Of a stretch of DNA of 64,000 nt, positions 1 to 8,484 are shown piece by piece. The notes below the pieces were generated by a model. The model searched no databases and was not told where the DNA came from. It worked only from the letters and a program-made list of their open reading frames with translations. The translations under genes were made by a program, and so were the position numbers. The stretch comes from an uncultured delta proteobacterium (GTDB lineage Bacteria; Myxococcota_A; Polyangia; Polyangiales; Polyangiaceae). The stretch's first letter is position 1, and each line of letters begins with the position of its first letter. Location of the stretch: NCBI GenBank assembly GCA_903892415.1, contig CAITIQ010000606.1, positions 62,001 to 126,000 of the forward strand. The letters are read 5' to 3'.

Positions 1-423
1 AGTCGCGCTCACCGGCAACTCGCGTGAGACGATGTCGTCCCAGCGTAAGTCGATGCGAGCAGGAAAGACCTGTACGACTTCAACTCCCTCGGGCACGTTT
101 GGGATCATCGCCGCGGTCAGTGGCACCTCATTCTCATGGCCCGTCGACAGATCGAGGGTCAACGTACCCAGATCACGAGATAGCGACTCCAACATCGTTC
201 GTGGACCACGCAAGGTTACGCTTACCTGTGAGGGTGGCTCTTTCACGAGCACCCGGCGTGCAGTCAAGGGTGGTTCCGAATAGTTGACCGACACATCGAA
301 GCGGCGCTCTTCGCGCTCCGAGCCTCGCAAGAAGATGAAGAAGCCAAACGCCAACACCAGCGAGAGTGCCTTGAGACCAAGGTTATCCAGCAGGCCATAA
401 AGCAGACCACCCTGACTGCTCAC
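1..423 (-). CDS. cdaR: YbbR-domain protein CdaR, partial (C-terminus outside window)
   Basis: This is a YbbR-domain membrane protein, the usual partner and regulator of the diadenylate cyclase encoded just upstream. The 141 visible residues start with one N-terminal transmembrane segment (about residues 12-28, rich in L, A, V and F). A beta-rich extracytoplasmic YbbR repeat follows, with the typical stretches VTLRGP and LRWDDIVSRELPV. The start is the GTG at 423-421, which overlaps the TGA of cdaA as GTGA, so translation is probably coupled. The gene runs off the left edge, so the number of YbbR repeats is unknown; glmM often follows in other genomes. Confidence is high for the family and moderate for the exact start. 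Confidence 0.85.
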   Translation of the reverse strand, partial: MSSQGGLLYGLLDNLGLKALSLVLAFGFFIFLRGSEREERRFDVSVNYSEPPLTARRVLVKEPPSQVSVTLRGPRTMLESLSRDLGTLTLDLSTGHENEVPLTAAMIPNVPEGVEVVQVFPARIDLRWDDIVSRELPVSAT

Positions 424-1559
424 GGATCCTCCGTTGCAGCCAGCGCTGCTCGTTGCCGTGAACCAAGCGGAGGGTTTTCATCCTCTCCATCATCCTCGTC
501 CTCATGCTCGTCTTCGGCTTTGGGCCCGCCTTTCGGCATTGGCATCACCGACATCTTTGCCCGCGGGGTTTCGATCCCGGCGCTGCGCACAGCTTCGAGC
601 TTCAGCCGCTCGGCACGCACGGATTTGCGCACGGTTGGAAGTGGTGTCTGCGTTGGCGCGATGGACTCCCGTGCGAGCTCTCGCGGTGGATCCGAGCGTG
701 GTCCCGATCCTGAGACATTGGATTTGGTGGCTGAAACGACTGCCTTCTCCTCGTCAGAGACCGCCTTTTTGCGGCCGTCCTCGAGCAGATCGATCAGGGT
801 CTGCCGCAGCACCGATCCATCGATGTTGGTTACGATGTTGCCGTTGAAGCAGTAGCTGATCGTGCCTCGTTCTTCGCTCACAACGACCACCACGGCATCT
901 GTCTCCTCCGTGATCCCGAGTGCGGCACGGTGCCGGCTCCCCATGCTCGAGTCGAGCTGTCGACCGTCGGGCATCGGAAAGAAAACACCGGCTCGCGCGA
1001 TCTTCAGGTCTCGAATGATGACGGCGCCGTCGTGGAGCTTGTTGACCGACTCGGGGTAGAACAACGAAACCAGCAGCTCGCGAGTCACAGCCGCGCCGAT
1101 GAGTACACCTTCACTCTTGGTGAACTCCATCAAACTCGCGTCCTGCTCGAACGCGATCAAAGCGCCGATACGGTGCCTGGCGAGTTCAGTAACGGCGACC
1201 ACGACCTCGTCGATTACGCGCGACTGTTCTAGTTTGCGCCGTCGCCCAAACCAAGCGCGACCTCCAACTCGGATGAGTGCCCGCCGGATGTCGTTCTGGA
1301 ACACCACGACGACGATCAGGATGATTGACGAGAGCACGTAGGAAAGGAGGGTCTGAAGCGTGATCAGGCCAACCGCTTTGGCCCCGACGTAGAGCAACAG
1401 AATGAGCATCAGCCCGGTGCCCATCTGCATCGCGCGCGTGCCGCGTACCACGAGCAGCGCTCGGTAGATGAGGTACGAAACAATGCCGATATCGAGGAAG
1501 TCCCTCGCGATGTCCGCGCTCGAGCGGCCGGCAAACAGGCGACTGAACCAATCAAACAC
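420..1559 (-). CDS. cdaA: Diadenylate cyclase CdaA (c-di-AMP synthase) with long acidic tail
   Basis: Makes cyclic di-AMP from two ATP at the cytoplasmic membrane. Three membrane segments lie within residues 20-90. The DAC domain follows, with the two hallmark motifs HDGAVII (DGA at 177-179) and SRHRAALGITEETDA (RHR at 209-211), so it should be active. The start is taken as GTG at 1559, which gives a normal CdaA N-terminus, has GAGAGG about nine bases upstream and overlaps the folP stop by eight bases; longer upstream reading only re-reads folP. The enzyme normally ends near residue 270. Here about 110 further residues follow, low-complexity and ending in a strongly acidic run (EDEHEDEDDGEDE). 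That tail is unusual and its role unknown. Confidence 0.92.
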   Translation of the reverse strand: MFDWFSRLFAGRSSADIARDFLDIGIVSYLIYRALLVVRGTRAMQMGTGLMLILLLYVGAKAVGLITLQTLLSYVLSSIILIVVVVFQNDIRRALIRVGGRAWFGRRRKLEQSRVIDEVVVAVTELARHRIGALIAFEQDASLMEFTKSEGVLIGAAVTRELLVSLFYPESVNKLHDGAVIIRDLKIARAGVFFPMPDGRQLDSSMGSRHRAALGITEETDAVVVVVSEERGTISYCFNGNIVTNIDGSVLRQTLIDLLEDGRKKAVSDEEKAVVSATKSNVSGSGPRSDPPRELARESIAPTQTPLPTVRKSVRAERLKLEAVRSAGIETPRAKMSVMPMPKGGPKAEDEHEDEDDGEDENPPLGSRQRAALAATEDP

Positions 1560-2391
1560 GCGCGGCTGCCTCTCGAAAGGCCAGCGCCTGAGCGACCTGC
1601 GCAACGTCGTGCACGCGCAACACGGAGGCGCCATTGTCCGCGAGTAGCAGACAAGCCGCGACCGTCGCGCCAAGCCGCTCTGCTGGCTCACACGGGCGAA
1701 AGCCGGCTACCAAGAATGATTTGCGACTGGGCCCAACCAGGAGCGGATGGCCACGCTTGGCGAGCTCCGCGAGTCGCACACAAAGGGTCAGCGAATGCGC
1801 GGCATTCTTATGAAAGCCCAGCCCAGGATCGAAGTAGAGCAGCTCTGGGTCGAGTCCAGCGTTCACGGCTTGGTCGCGTGCTTCCAGCCATTCACACCAG
1901 ACCTCCTCAACGACGTCGGAGTAGGCGTCCACCGAGGTGCTGGAGAAGCCAGCCATGTGGGTCATCGAGCCACGGCTGTGCATCAAACAAAGCTCGGCTC
2001 CAAAGCTGCGAGTCAGTCCAGCCAGCTCCTTCGCTGGTCGCAAGTCTACGCTGTTGACCATGGCAGCACCCTGTTTGAGTGCATGCTCCGCTACCTCGGG
2101 CAACGTTGTATCGATTGAACACGCGATGCCCTCGGCCGCTAGGATCGAGACGAGCTGTCCCACACGAGCGATCTGCTCGGCCGCACTCACGGCAGGTGCT
2201 CCGGGCCTCGTCGACTCGGCCCCAATATCGACAAAATCGGCTCCGTCCTCGACCAACTTACGAGCGTGGTGAAGAGCAGTCGGCTCGTCGAGGAACCGGC
2301 CTCCGTCCGAAAACGAATCGGGGGTGCAGTTCAGCACACCCATGAGGAGCGGCACCCGACGAGCGCGAATCTTGTCGCGCAGGTGACCCAC
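1552..2391 (-). CDS. folP: Dihydropteroate synthase
   Basis: Condenses p-aminobenzoate with hydroxymethyl-dihydropterin pyrophosphate in folate synthesis; cytoplasmic. At 279 residues it has normal length. Both family signatures are visible: GVLNCTPDSFSDGG near the N-terminus and DIGAESTRPGAP. The later blocks DPGLGFHKN, GPSRKSFL and a terminal RVHD (pterin and sulfonamide site) are also present. The start is ATG at 2391, 41 bases after the kinase stop. Its end overlaps cdaA by eight bases, so folP, cdaA and cdaR read as one translationally coupled block. Linkage of folP to cdaA is common across bacteria. Confidence 0.95.
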   Translation of the reverse strand: MGHLRDKIRARRVPLLMGVLNCTPDSFSDGGRFLDEPTALHHARKLVEDGADFVDIGAESTRPGAPAVSAAEQIARVGQLVSILAAEGIACSIDTTLPEVAEHALKQGAAMVNSVDLRPAKELAGLTRSFGAELCLMHSRGSMTHMAGFSSTSVDAYSDVVEEVWCEWLEARDQAVNAGLDPELLYFDPGLGFHKNAAHSLTLCVRLAELAKRGHPLLVGPSRKSFLVAGFRPCEPAERLGATVAACLLLADNGASVLRVHDVAQVAQALAFREAAARV

Positions 2392-2432
2392 CCCAAAGTG
2401 TTACCAACCCATCTCTCGATGGGCAACGAGGA

Positions 2433-4334
2433 TCAGCCGTTATTGCGAAGCAGGAACAAGAGCCCAAGGCCAACCACCACAATGGCCGCGCCGATGGCGA
2501 TCCCGAGGAACAACGCCATGCCACCGCTCAGCCGCTTTTGCGGAGAGGGAGTCCAAACCGCAGCCTGCTCAGCCTGAGGTTTGGACAGGTCCTCCTTCGG
2601 AGGTGAAACCTCCTCCTCCTCTTGAAGCGTGATCGGAACGAGCTCGCTCGTGGGCCGCCGGACAGGACGGTCCTCTTTCTCGGCTGCCGCGGCTGCGATC
2701 GCCTGCTGAGCAATTGCGAGCTCCTCGGCGTCGACTCGAAGTGTTTCAGCGAGCGCCAAGTTCTGTTTTGCCGAGGGAGTGGCGGCTTTCGCCGGCGCCT
2801 CGGTCACCACGGCGGGCGCTGGCTTTGGCTTGGGGACCGCCGGCGCTTCAGGCTCCGATACAGCCGTGCGTTCGTGCGGGTGTGGGGCGGGTTTCGCTGG
2901 TTCGCCAACTGGCTTCGGTGCGTCTTGCGGAGAGGTAACCAGGGTGGGCTCGACGCTCTCTGGTCCGGCTACCGTCGGGACGTCGATGCCGCCCTTGAGC
3001 GCCTTCTCCATCTCTGCGGCTCGCGATAGCCGTTGATTGTCCGCGTCCGGCGGAGGCTTGACCATCGTAGCCGCCTCCTCATCATCATCGTTGACGTTCG
3101 GGCGCGGAGCATTGAGCGAGGTCTCCTCGTGCGCCAACGACTGCATGGTTTGAGACAAGCTCACTGCGCGGCCTTGCCCTGGGCGTACGACCGGAATGGC
3201 GGGGCCTTTGGCTCCTGTGGTTGGCGTCTCAACGCGACGAGTCGCTGGTTGAGCTGACGACGAAGCCTCCATCTCCTTGCCAAACGAGCTTGGGAAAATG
3301 TCGTCGGGCACCTCAATATTCAGCGTCGGAAACGCCATGCCCGCATCGGCGGGATGTGTCTCGATGACCAACGTTCGGTTCGGCTCGACCTCAGGTTTGG
3401 CCGTTGCCGGCTCGACGATGGCGAGCACCCGCAGCACCTCCATCTCCATCTCTTCGGCGCTCTGCTGGCGCTGAACTGGATACTTCGCGAGGGCCCGCAG
3501 GATCAGCTTCTCAACCTCGGGATGAATCTTTCCGAAGTCACTTGGCGGTCGAGGTGCTTCATTGACGTGCCGCATGACCACTTGCATCGGCGTCTCTCCC
3601 AGGAAAGGCACACGCCCGGTGATCAGCTCATACAGCAAGACCCCGCACGCATAGACGTCGGTACGGGCATCAACTGGTTCAGCGCGGCCTTGCTCCGGCG
3701 CCATGTACGCGGGCGTCCCAACGATGGTTCCGACGCGCGTGAGCATCGACTTCTCTTGCGTCATCGGCTCGGCGCGCGAATCAACGGGCGCCTTCTCGCC
3801 GTCGTCATCGAGAATCTTCGCGATCCCGAAGTCGAGCACCTTCACGAAGTCTTGCTGCATCAAACCCGGGATCGGCTGCGCAATTCCCTCGGGGACCTTC
3901 ACCAGCATGATGTTGTCGGGCTTGAGATCCCGATGAATGATCGACTGCTTGTGTGCGGCGGCCAGTGCGCGGCACACCTGCGCCACGATGCGAAGCGCGC
4001 GCCCCTCGGTGATCTTCTTCTCGCGATGAAGAAGCATCGCCAGGTCGAAACCCTTGAGCAGCTCCATCGCCAAGAAGACGTATCCCTGGTCCACGCCGAA
4101 CTCGAGAATCCGCACGGTGTTGGGATTCTTCAGAATCGAAGCCGCCTTGGCCTCGCGGCGGAAGCGCCTCACGAACCGGGACTCTTTGGCGAGCTCCGGG
4201 TTCATGATCTTGATCGCCACTTCATCGCCGCCAGCCAAGCCGCGGTAGACGGTGGCCATGCCTCCTTCGCCGATGACTCCGGTAAGCCGGAACCGGTCAG
4301 CGAGGGTCAGTCCGATGAGTGACGTGTCGGGCAT
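2433..4334 (-). CDS. Receptor-type Ser/Thr protein kinase with C-terminal membrane anchor
   Basis: Hanks-type kinase of 633 residues. All core elements are visible: the glycine loop GEGGMATVYRG, the VAIKI lysine, HRDLKPDNIML, DFGIAK and GTPAYMAPEQ. The catalytic domain covers about the first 290 residues. A Pro/Ala/Glu-rich linker follows, and a single transmembrane helix (MALFLGIAIGAAIVVVGLGL) lies at the extreme C-terminus with only about five residues beyond it, so there is essentially no outer sensor domain. The start ATG at 4334 is chosen because the kinase domain begins about 12 residues later; upstream codons read like non-coding DNA. It sits between gph and folP in a co-directional run, which hints at, but does not show, regulation of its c-di-AMP neighbours. 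The substrate is unknown. Confidence 0.9.
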   Translation of the reverse strand: MPDTSLIGLTLADRFRLTGVIGEGGMATVYRGLAGGDEVAIKIMNPELAKESRFVRRFRREAKAASILKNPNTVRILEFGVDQGYVFLAMELLKGFDLAMLLHREKKITEGRALRIVAQVCRALAAAHKQSIIHRDLKPDNIMLVKVPEGIAQPIPGLMQQDFVKVLDFGIAKILDDDGEKAPVDSRAEPMTQEKSMLTRVGTIVGTPAYMAPEQGRAEPVDARTDVYACGVLLYELITGRVPFLGETPMQVVMRHVNEAPRPPSDFGKIHPEVEKLILRALAKYPVQRQQSAEEMEMEVLRVLAIVEPATAKPEVEPNRTLVIETHPADAGMAFPTLNIEVPDDIFPSSFGKEMEASSSAQPATRRVETPTTGAKGPAIPVVRPGQGRAVSLSQTMQSLAHEETSLNAPRPNVNDDDEEAATMVKPPPDADNQRLSRAAEMEKALKGGIDVPTVAGPESVEPTLVTSPQDAPKPVGEPAKPAPHPHERTAVSEPEAPAVPKPKPAPAVVTEAPAKAATPSAKQNLALAETLRVDAEELAIAQQAIAAAAAEKEDRPVRRPTSELVPITLQEEEEVSPPKEDLSKPQAEQAAVWTPSPQKRLSGGMALFLGIAIGAAIVVVGLGLLFLLRNNG

Positions 4335-4399
4335 CGGTGATTGGGGAGCCGAGAATACACGAGCGCGGTTAATGCAGCCGCATTTCTTCCCGAGGTTTG

Positions 4400-5140
4400 T
4401 TAGCGGACCGCAGAAACCCGCGCAGTTGCGTCTCGCCAGCGCCGAACAACCTCGTACAGCTCCCCCAAGTTTTCGAGAATTACGTCTGGCTTGGCGGCGA
4501 TCAGTCGTTCTCGAGGGGTGTAGCCGGACGCAATTCCGACCACTCGGCACCCAGCTCGGCGGGCTGCTTCAACGTCCTGGGGGCCATCACCGACCATCAC
4601 CAACGACGCCGCTCCTACGTCCAACTTCGCTGCCAACGCCAGCAGTGGGCTCGCCGACGGCTTCTTCTCGGGACCGTCGCCGCCCGCATAAATCGCTCGA
4701 AATCGCGTCCTTACGCCGAGCTTTGCAAGGATGGCGTCGGTAACACGCCGATCTTTGTTGGTGCACAGACAGATCGGCAGATCGAGTTCGGTGATTTTGT
4801 CGAGGATCGTTGGGGCGCCCTCCACCCACTTGCTGAAGTCCGTAGGGTGGTCGGCGTAGTAGTCGAGGAAAGCCTCGAGCAGGCTATCCAGCTCAGCATC
4901 CGCCTCGGAAAGGCGCGAGGCTCTTGCCAACAAGGTGCGAGCACCGTCACCCACGAAGGTGGCAATCATGCTCGCGGGCAACGCTCGACGGCCCGAGCTG
5001 AGCAGCGAATGGTTCACCGCCGCTGCAATATCCCCGCGGCTGTCAATCAGGGTGCCATCAAGATCAAAGACAACCGCGCCTATCGAGAACTCTCGAGGTT
5101 TGGCTTGCGAGTCCGACAACAAATCGCGCGAGCTGGCCAT
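4400..5140 (-). CDS. gph: HAD-family phosphoglycolate phosphatase-like enzyme
   Basis: HAD hydrolase of 246 residues. Motif I DLDGTLIDS (nucleophile Asp), motif II CTNKD, the motif III lysine in KPSASPL and motif IV MVGDGPQDVEAARRAGC are all present with family spacing and an alpha-helical cap between I and II. The best match is phosphoglycolate phosphatase, which removes phosphate from 2-phosphoglycolate. Pyrophosphatase PpaX or another small-sugar phosphatase cannot be excluded from motifs alone. The start ATG at 5140 gives a short lead before motif I. Gaps to its neighbours are about 65 bases on each side, so it is probably part of the long minus-strand operon. Confidence 0.85.
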   Translation of the reverse strand: MASSRDLLSDSQAKPREFSIGAVVFDLDGTLIDSRGDIAAAVNHSLLSSGRRALPASMIATFVGDGARTLLARASRLSEADAELDSLLEAFLDYYADHPTDFSKWVEGAPTILDKITELDLPICLCTNKDRRVTDAILAKLGVRTRFRAIYAGGDGPEKKPSASPLLALAAKLDVGAASLVMVGDGPQDVEAARRAGCRVVGIASGYTPRERLIAAKPDVILENLGELYEVVRRWRDATARVSAVR

Positions 5141-5204
5141 CCGCAGAGATGACCATAGCCGAGCGGACGCAAGAAAGGCCACCGTTTGTCGGTGCCCGTC
5201 GGCG

Positions 5205-7478
5205 TCACTTCCGCTTGCCGCTGACTTTGACTTCGCGCAGCCGCGCCTTGGTGGCTGCATAGCGTTCCTTCATCTCGCGCAGCCGCTGCTTGTCGGTGTC
5301 GGCGAGATTCTGCGTTTCGCCTTGGTCTGCGGCCAGATCGTAGAGATCGAAGCGCGACTCACCGGAGACCATCAATTTCAGATCTCCGTGATAAAGCGCC
5401 CGGCGAGCGTCGTTGTAGGGTCCAGCGGGCATGTCCACGAGGACATCGCGAGACGCAGGCTCACTCGCCAGCATCACGTCAGGCAGCAGGCTCAAACCAG
5501 ACAGGAAGTCGGTCGAGTCCCCTTCAGGCTGCTTCGGCAACGGGACCTTCATCAGCTCGAGAATCGTGGGTACGAGATCGATCAGGCTCCTTCGCACAGA
5601 CACGCGTTTTGGAGTCATCCCAGGAATCGCCACGATCAGCGGGACATTGACGAGCGGCTCCCAAACCTCGAAGCCATGCCGATACATGTTGTGTTCGCCA
5701 AACGCCTCGCCGTGATCGCTGGTGAGGATGACGGCTGTTCGCTTTCCCCATGGGGCCTTGTCGATCGCCTCGAGGACGCGACCAATCTGCTTGTCGGTGT
5801 ACGCGACCTCCCCGTCATAAAGATCACGAGGATTGTTGCCAAAGTCGATGCCCTCATGGCGCAGGTAGTCAGCGTGAGGATCGAGATAGTGCATCCACAT
5901 GAAGAACCGCCCTTTGGTGTTCTCTTCTCGTGAAAGCAGCTCCAACGCGGCGTCGGTCATGGGGCCACCCGCTGACTTGGTATCTACATCCCAGGGCGCG
6001 TCTTTGGAGGGGGCCGCGCTGAAGTCGCGAACCGCGAAGCCACGCTCCAGACCGCCAAAATCGTCAAAGTAGCGATGTCCGTGAACTGCGAGCGTGCGGA
6101 CTCCCGCGTTCTGAAGTCGCTCGGCGAGGAAGGTGTCCTGCTCGCTGAACTTGTTGAAGTGGCCCCAGTTGCGGTTGGTTTCGCTTCCGTATTTTCCGAT
6201 CAGCGTCGGGCCGATGCTCTTCCCGGTGTAGCTCGCCAGCGAGTAAGCGCGCTCAAACACCGCGCCGCGCGCGGCGAGCGCGTCGATGTTTGGAGAAACA
6301 GGGCGCTTGTACCCTGAAAAACCAAGGTCCGAGCGAAGCGTGTCCACCGTTATCAGGAGCACGTTGAGGTTTGCCGGTACCAGCGACGCGTCCACCGCCT
6401 CCACCTTCGGAGTCTCCGCGAGCAGATCCAAGACTTTCTTTGTCAGGTCGGCTCCCGAACAGTCCTCGTCGATCCCGTTGTCGATCACTTCCTCGGCATC
6501 GGGCTTGATCGCCGGATTCGTGTCGTCGCAGTCTCCGCCGCCGAACGCCGAGGCAAACCCATCCCCATCACGGTCAGCGACCTTTCGGTAAATCGGTAGC
6601 GTAAGGCGGGCAAGCGGGCTCCCTCGCTCAACCGCTTGCGCCAACGCCGGAAAGCTCTCGAGCGAAGCGCCCGCCTTGCTGAGGAGCATCGTCGGCAGGG
6701 CTGCACACCACAACGTGACCAGTCCGAGGACGAGGCGAGGCAGCGTTCGTGGTGGACGACGAATGCTCTGGCTGCGCGCACCAATCACTAGCAGCGCTGA
6801 AAGTTCCAAGGGCGCTCGCAGGTCAAGCTCGGGGCGCTTGAAGATGCCGAAGATGCCGAAAATCCCGCCTTCTCCCGAAACCGACCCTGACGTCATACCG
6901 ATGACGAACAACGCCAACACAAGTACGGCCGCCATGCCCCCTGTGACGACTGGGTCCACCCAAAATGCTTGCCGCTCAGCCATGGTCGCCAGGACGCGAC
7001 GCACCGGGGGCACGAGCGCAAACGCTGCGAGGACGCAGAGCAGACCCAACAAAAGACTGAGCGCCGCGAGCGCTGTTCCAGCCGTCTGACCCGTGACCGG
7101 CAGGCCCAGAATGGCTCGCGCACCGTAAGCCGCCAAGGTTGTCCAGATGAAGGCGCAGAAAACCAGGAGCGGCGTGAAGGCCGCAACGTCGGCTTGTCGG
7201 CCAACAGAGAATCGTCGCAGCCGCGAGGCGAAAAGCGTGATCGAAGGCGGCTCTTCGGGTTCGAGCCACAACAGCGAGAGACCCCAACCCAACCCGATTA
7301 CGAGTCCGAGCGGCGCAAGCAGCCCAAGAGTCGTCGCAAACGTCGTTCCACGATTCGGTACGCCGGCACCACCGGCGGCGCGCGCCCATAGCATTTCGAG
7401 GCCCGCGAGGACCACGACCCCGAGCATGGTCCCAGCGACCGACGAAGCGACTCTACGAAACCCCTCCGCTGCTCTCAT
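5205..7478 (-). CDS. Membrane alkaline-phosphatase-superfamily enzyme, sulfatase fold with Thr nucleophile position
   Basis: 757 residues. The N-terminal half (about 1-270) has several hydrophobic helices. A MopE-like metal-binding motif follows at 302-344 (DRDGDGF, GDCDDTNP, DNGIDEDCSG). The C-terminal sulfatase-fold domain begins with LLITVDTLRSD at 374-384 and contains SDHGEAFGEH and YLDPHADY, giving the usual metal ligands. In sulfatases the nucleophile is a Cys or Ser ten residues before the Gly of LLTGRY. Here that position is Thr418 (TGKSIGPTLIGKY), as in lipoteichoic-acid synthases and phosphoethanolamine transferases, so formylglycine chemistry is unlikely and phospho-group transfer is more plausible. 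It starts three bases after the xerC stop. A paralogue lies at 15466-17424. Confidence 0.82.
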   Translation of the reverse strand: MRAAEGFRRVASSVAGTMLGVVVLAGLEMLWARAAGGAGVPNRGTTFATTLGLLAPLGLVIGLGWGLSLLWLEPEEPPSITLFASRLRRFSVGRQADVAAFTPLLVFCAFIWTTLAAYGARAILGLPVTGQTAGTALAALSLLLGLLCVLAAFALVPPVRRVLATMAERQAFWVDPVVTGGMAAVLVLALFVIGMTSGSVSGEGGIFGIFGIFKRPELDLRAPLELSALLVIGARSQSIRRPPRTLPRLVLGLVTLWCAALPTMLLSKAGASLESFPALAQAVERGSPLARLTLPIYRKVADRDGDGFASAFGGGDCDDTNPAIKPDAEEVIDNGIDEDCSGADLTKKVLDLLAETPKVEAVDASLVPANLNVLLITVDTLRSDLGFSGYKRPVSPNIDALAARGAVFERAYSLASYTGKSIGPTLIGKYGSETNRNWGHFNKFSEQDTFLAERLQNAGVRTLAVHGHRYFDDFGGLERGFAVRDFSAAPSKDAPWDVDTKSAGGPMTDAALELLSREENTKGRFFMWMHYLDPHADYLRHEGIDFGNNPRDLYDGEVAYTDKQIGRVLEAIDKAPWGKRTAVILTSDHGEAFGEHNMYRHGFEVWEPLVNVPLIVAIPGMTPKRVSVRRSLIDLVPTILELMKVPLPKQPEGDSTDFLSGLSLLPDVMLASEPASRDVLVDMPAGPYNDARRALYHGDLKLMVSGESRFDLYDLAADQGETQNLADTDKQRLREMKERYAATKARLREVKVSGKRK

Positions 7479-7481
7479 GCC

Positions 7482-8432
7482 TTATTTCTCGGCCTTTTCG
7501 CTCTCGCGGGCCAACGGGTGTGCGTTGTCGTAGACGCGAAGAATGTGGTCCATCGACACGTGGGTGTACTGCTGGGTCGTGGCGAGACTCGCGTGGCCAA
7601 GCATCTCCTGGATGGCCCGGAGATCCGCTCCGCCTTCCAACATGTGCGTGGCACACGTGTGTCGAAGGCCGTGGGGCACCAGGTCCGCGCGACCACACAG
7701 CGTGCCGTACTTCTTTACGGCCCTCTCCACTGCGCGGACACCGAGCCGTTTGCCGCGGGCTGAGACGAACATCGCCTGACCAGCCTCGCCGGTGGCAGAT
7801 AGCCCGGGCCGTGCTTCCGCGAGATAGCTGTGCAGTGAGGCAACAGCCTTGCTTCCGAGCGGGACCGAACGCTCTTTTGATCCTTTACCGAGCACGCGAA
7901 CCGAGGCGTGCTGCAAGTCAAAGTCCCCGACGTTGGCATTCGTGAGCTCGGAGACGCGCAGCCCGCTGCCGTAGAGCACCTCGACCACGGCGCGATCACG
8001 GATGCCAGCCAGCGTCTCATCGTCAGGCGTGGTCATCAACTCGGCGGCCGTATCGACGTTGAGAACTGAGGGCAACCGCCGTTTTCCGCGAGGCAATGCG
8101 AGCATGGCGGCGGGATTCTTGGAGGCGAGCCCATGCCGCTCGGCATAGCGAAAGAAGGCACGGATCGCCGCAACTTTACGCGCGACCGTACTCGGCTTGC
8201 TCTGCTTTAGAATGTGCCCGAGGAATGAGCGCAAGAACAACAGATCAACCTCTGCCGTCGTTCGCGGGCCGTGTGCTTTTTGCTCAGCGAACCCAAGCCA
8301 CTGTGCAAGGTCCCGTTCGTACGCGAGACACGTGTTGAGCGCCGCTCGACGTTCGCCACGTAGCGATTGAAGGAAAGCCGCAACGTCTCGTGCGAGCGCA
8401 GAGCCATCTTCAGTGCTTTTTGCCAAAGCCAC
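7482..8432 (-). CDS. xerC: Tyrosine recombinase XerC/XerD
   Basis: Site-specific recombinase, most likely for chromosome dimer resolution at dif. All catalytic residues are seen (316-residue numbering): Arg159 in SGLRVSEL, Lys186 in GKGSKERSVPL, His254 and Arg257 in HGLRHTCATHML, His280 in LGHASLATTQQYTH and the nucleophile Tyr289. The N-terminal SAM-like domain contains the typical LRGERRAALNT and AYERDL. GTG at 8432 is taken as start because it gives a family-like N-terminus; a TTG at 8492, overlapping the preceding gene by eight bases, is possible. There are no phage genes nearby and the gene sits in a housekeeping run, which argues against an integrase. Whether it is XerC or XerD cannot be decided here. 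Confidence 0.9.
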   Translation of the reverse strand: MALAKSTEDGSALARDVAAFLQSLRGERRAALNTCLAYERDLAQWLGFAEQKAHGPRTTAEVDLLFLRSFLGHILKQSKPSTVARKVAAIRAFFRYAERHGLASKNPAAMLALPRGKRRLPSVLNVDTAAELMTTPDDETLAGIRDRAVVEVLYGSGLRVSELTNANVGDFDLQHASVRVLGKGSKERSVPLGSKAVASLHSYLAEARPGLSATGEAGQAMFVSARGKRLGVRAVERAVKKYGTLCGRADLVPHGLRHTCATHMLEGGADLRAIQEMLGHASLATTQQYTHVSMDHILRVYDNAHPLARESEKAEK

Positions 8433-8484
8433 GTTCAATCGAGTACCACCCGCGCCGCGGAGAGGAAAGTTCTGATAGGCACCT

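Noticed and set aside
7482-8432. Tyrosine recombinase as sign of an integrated element
   Set aside because: No phage, attachment site or cargo genes adjoin it; all residues and context fit housekeeping XerC/XerD.
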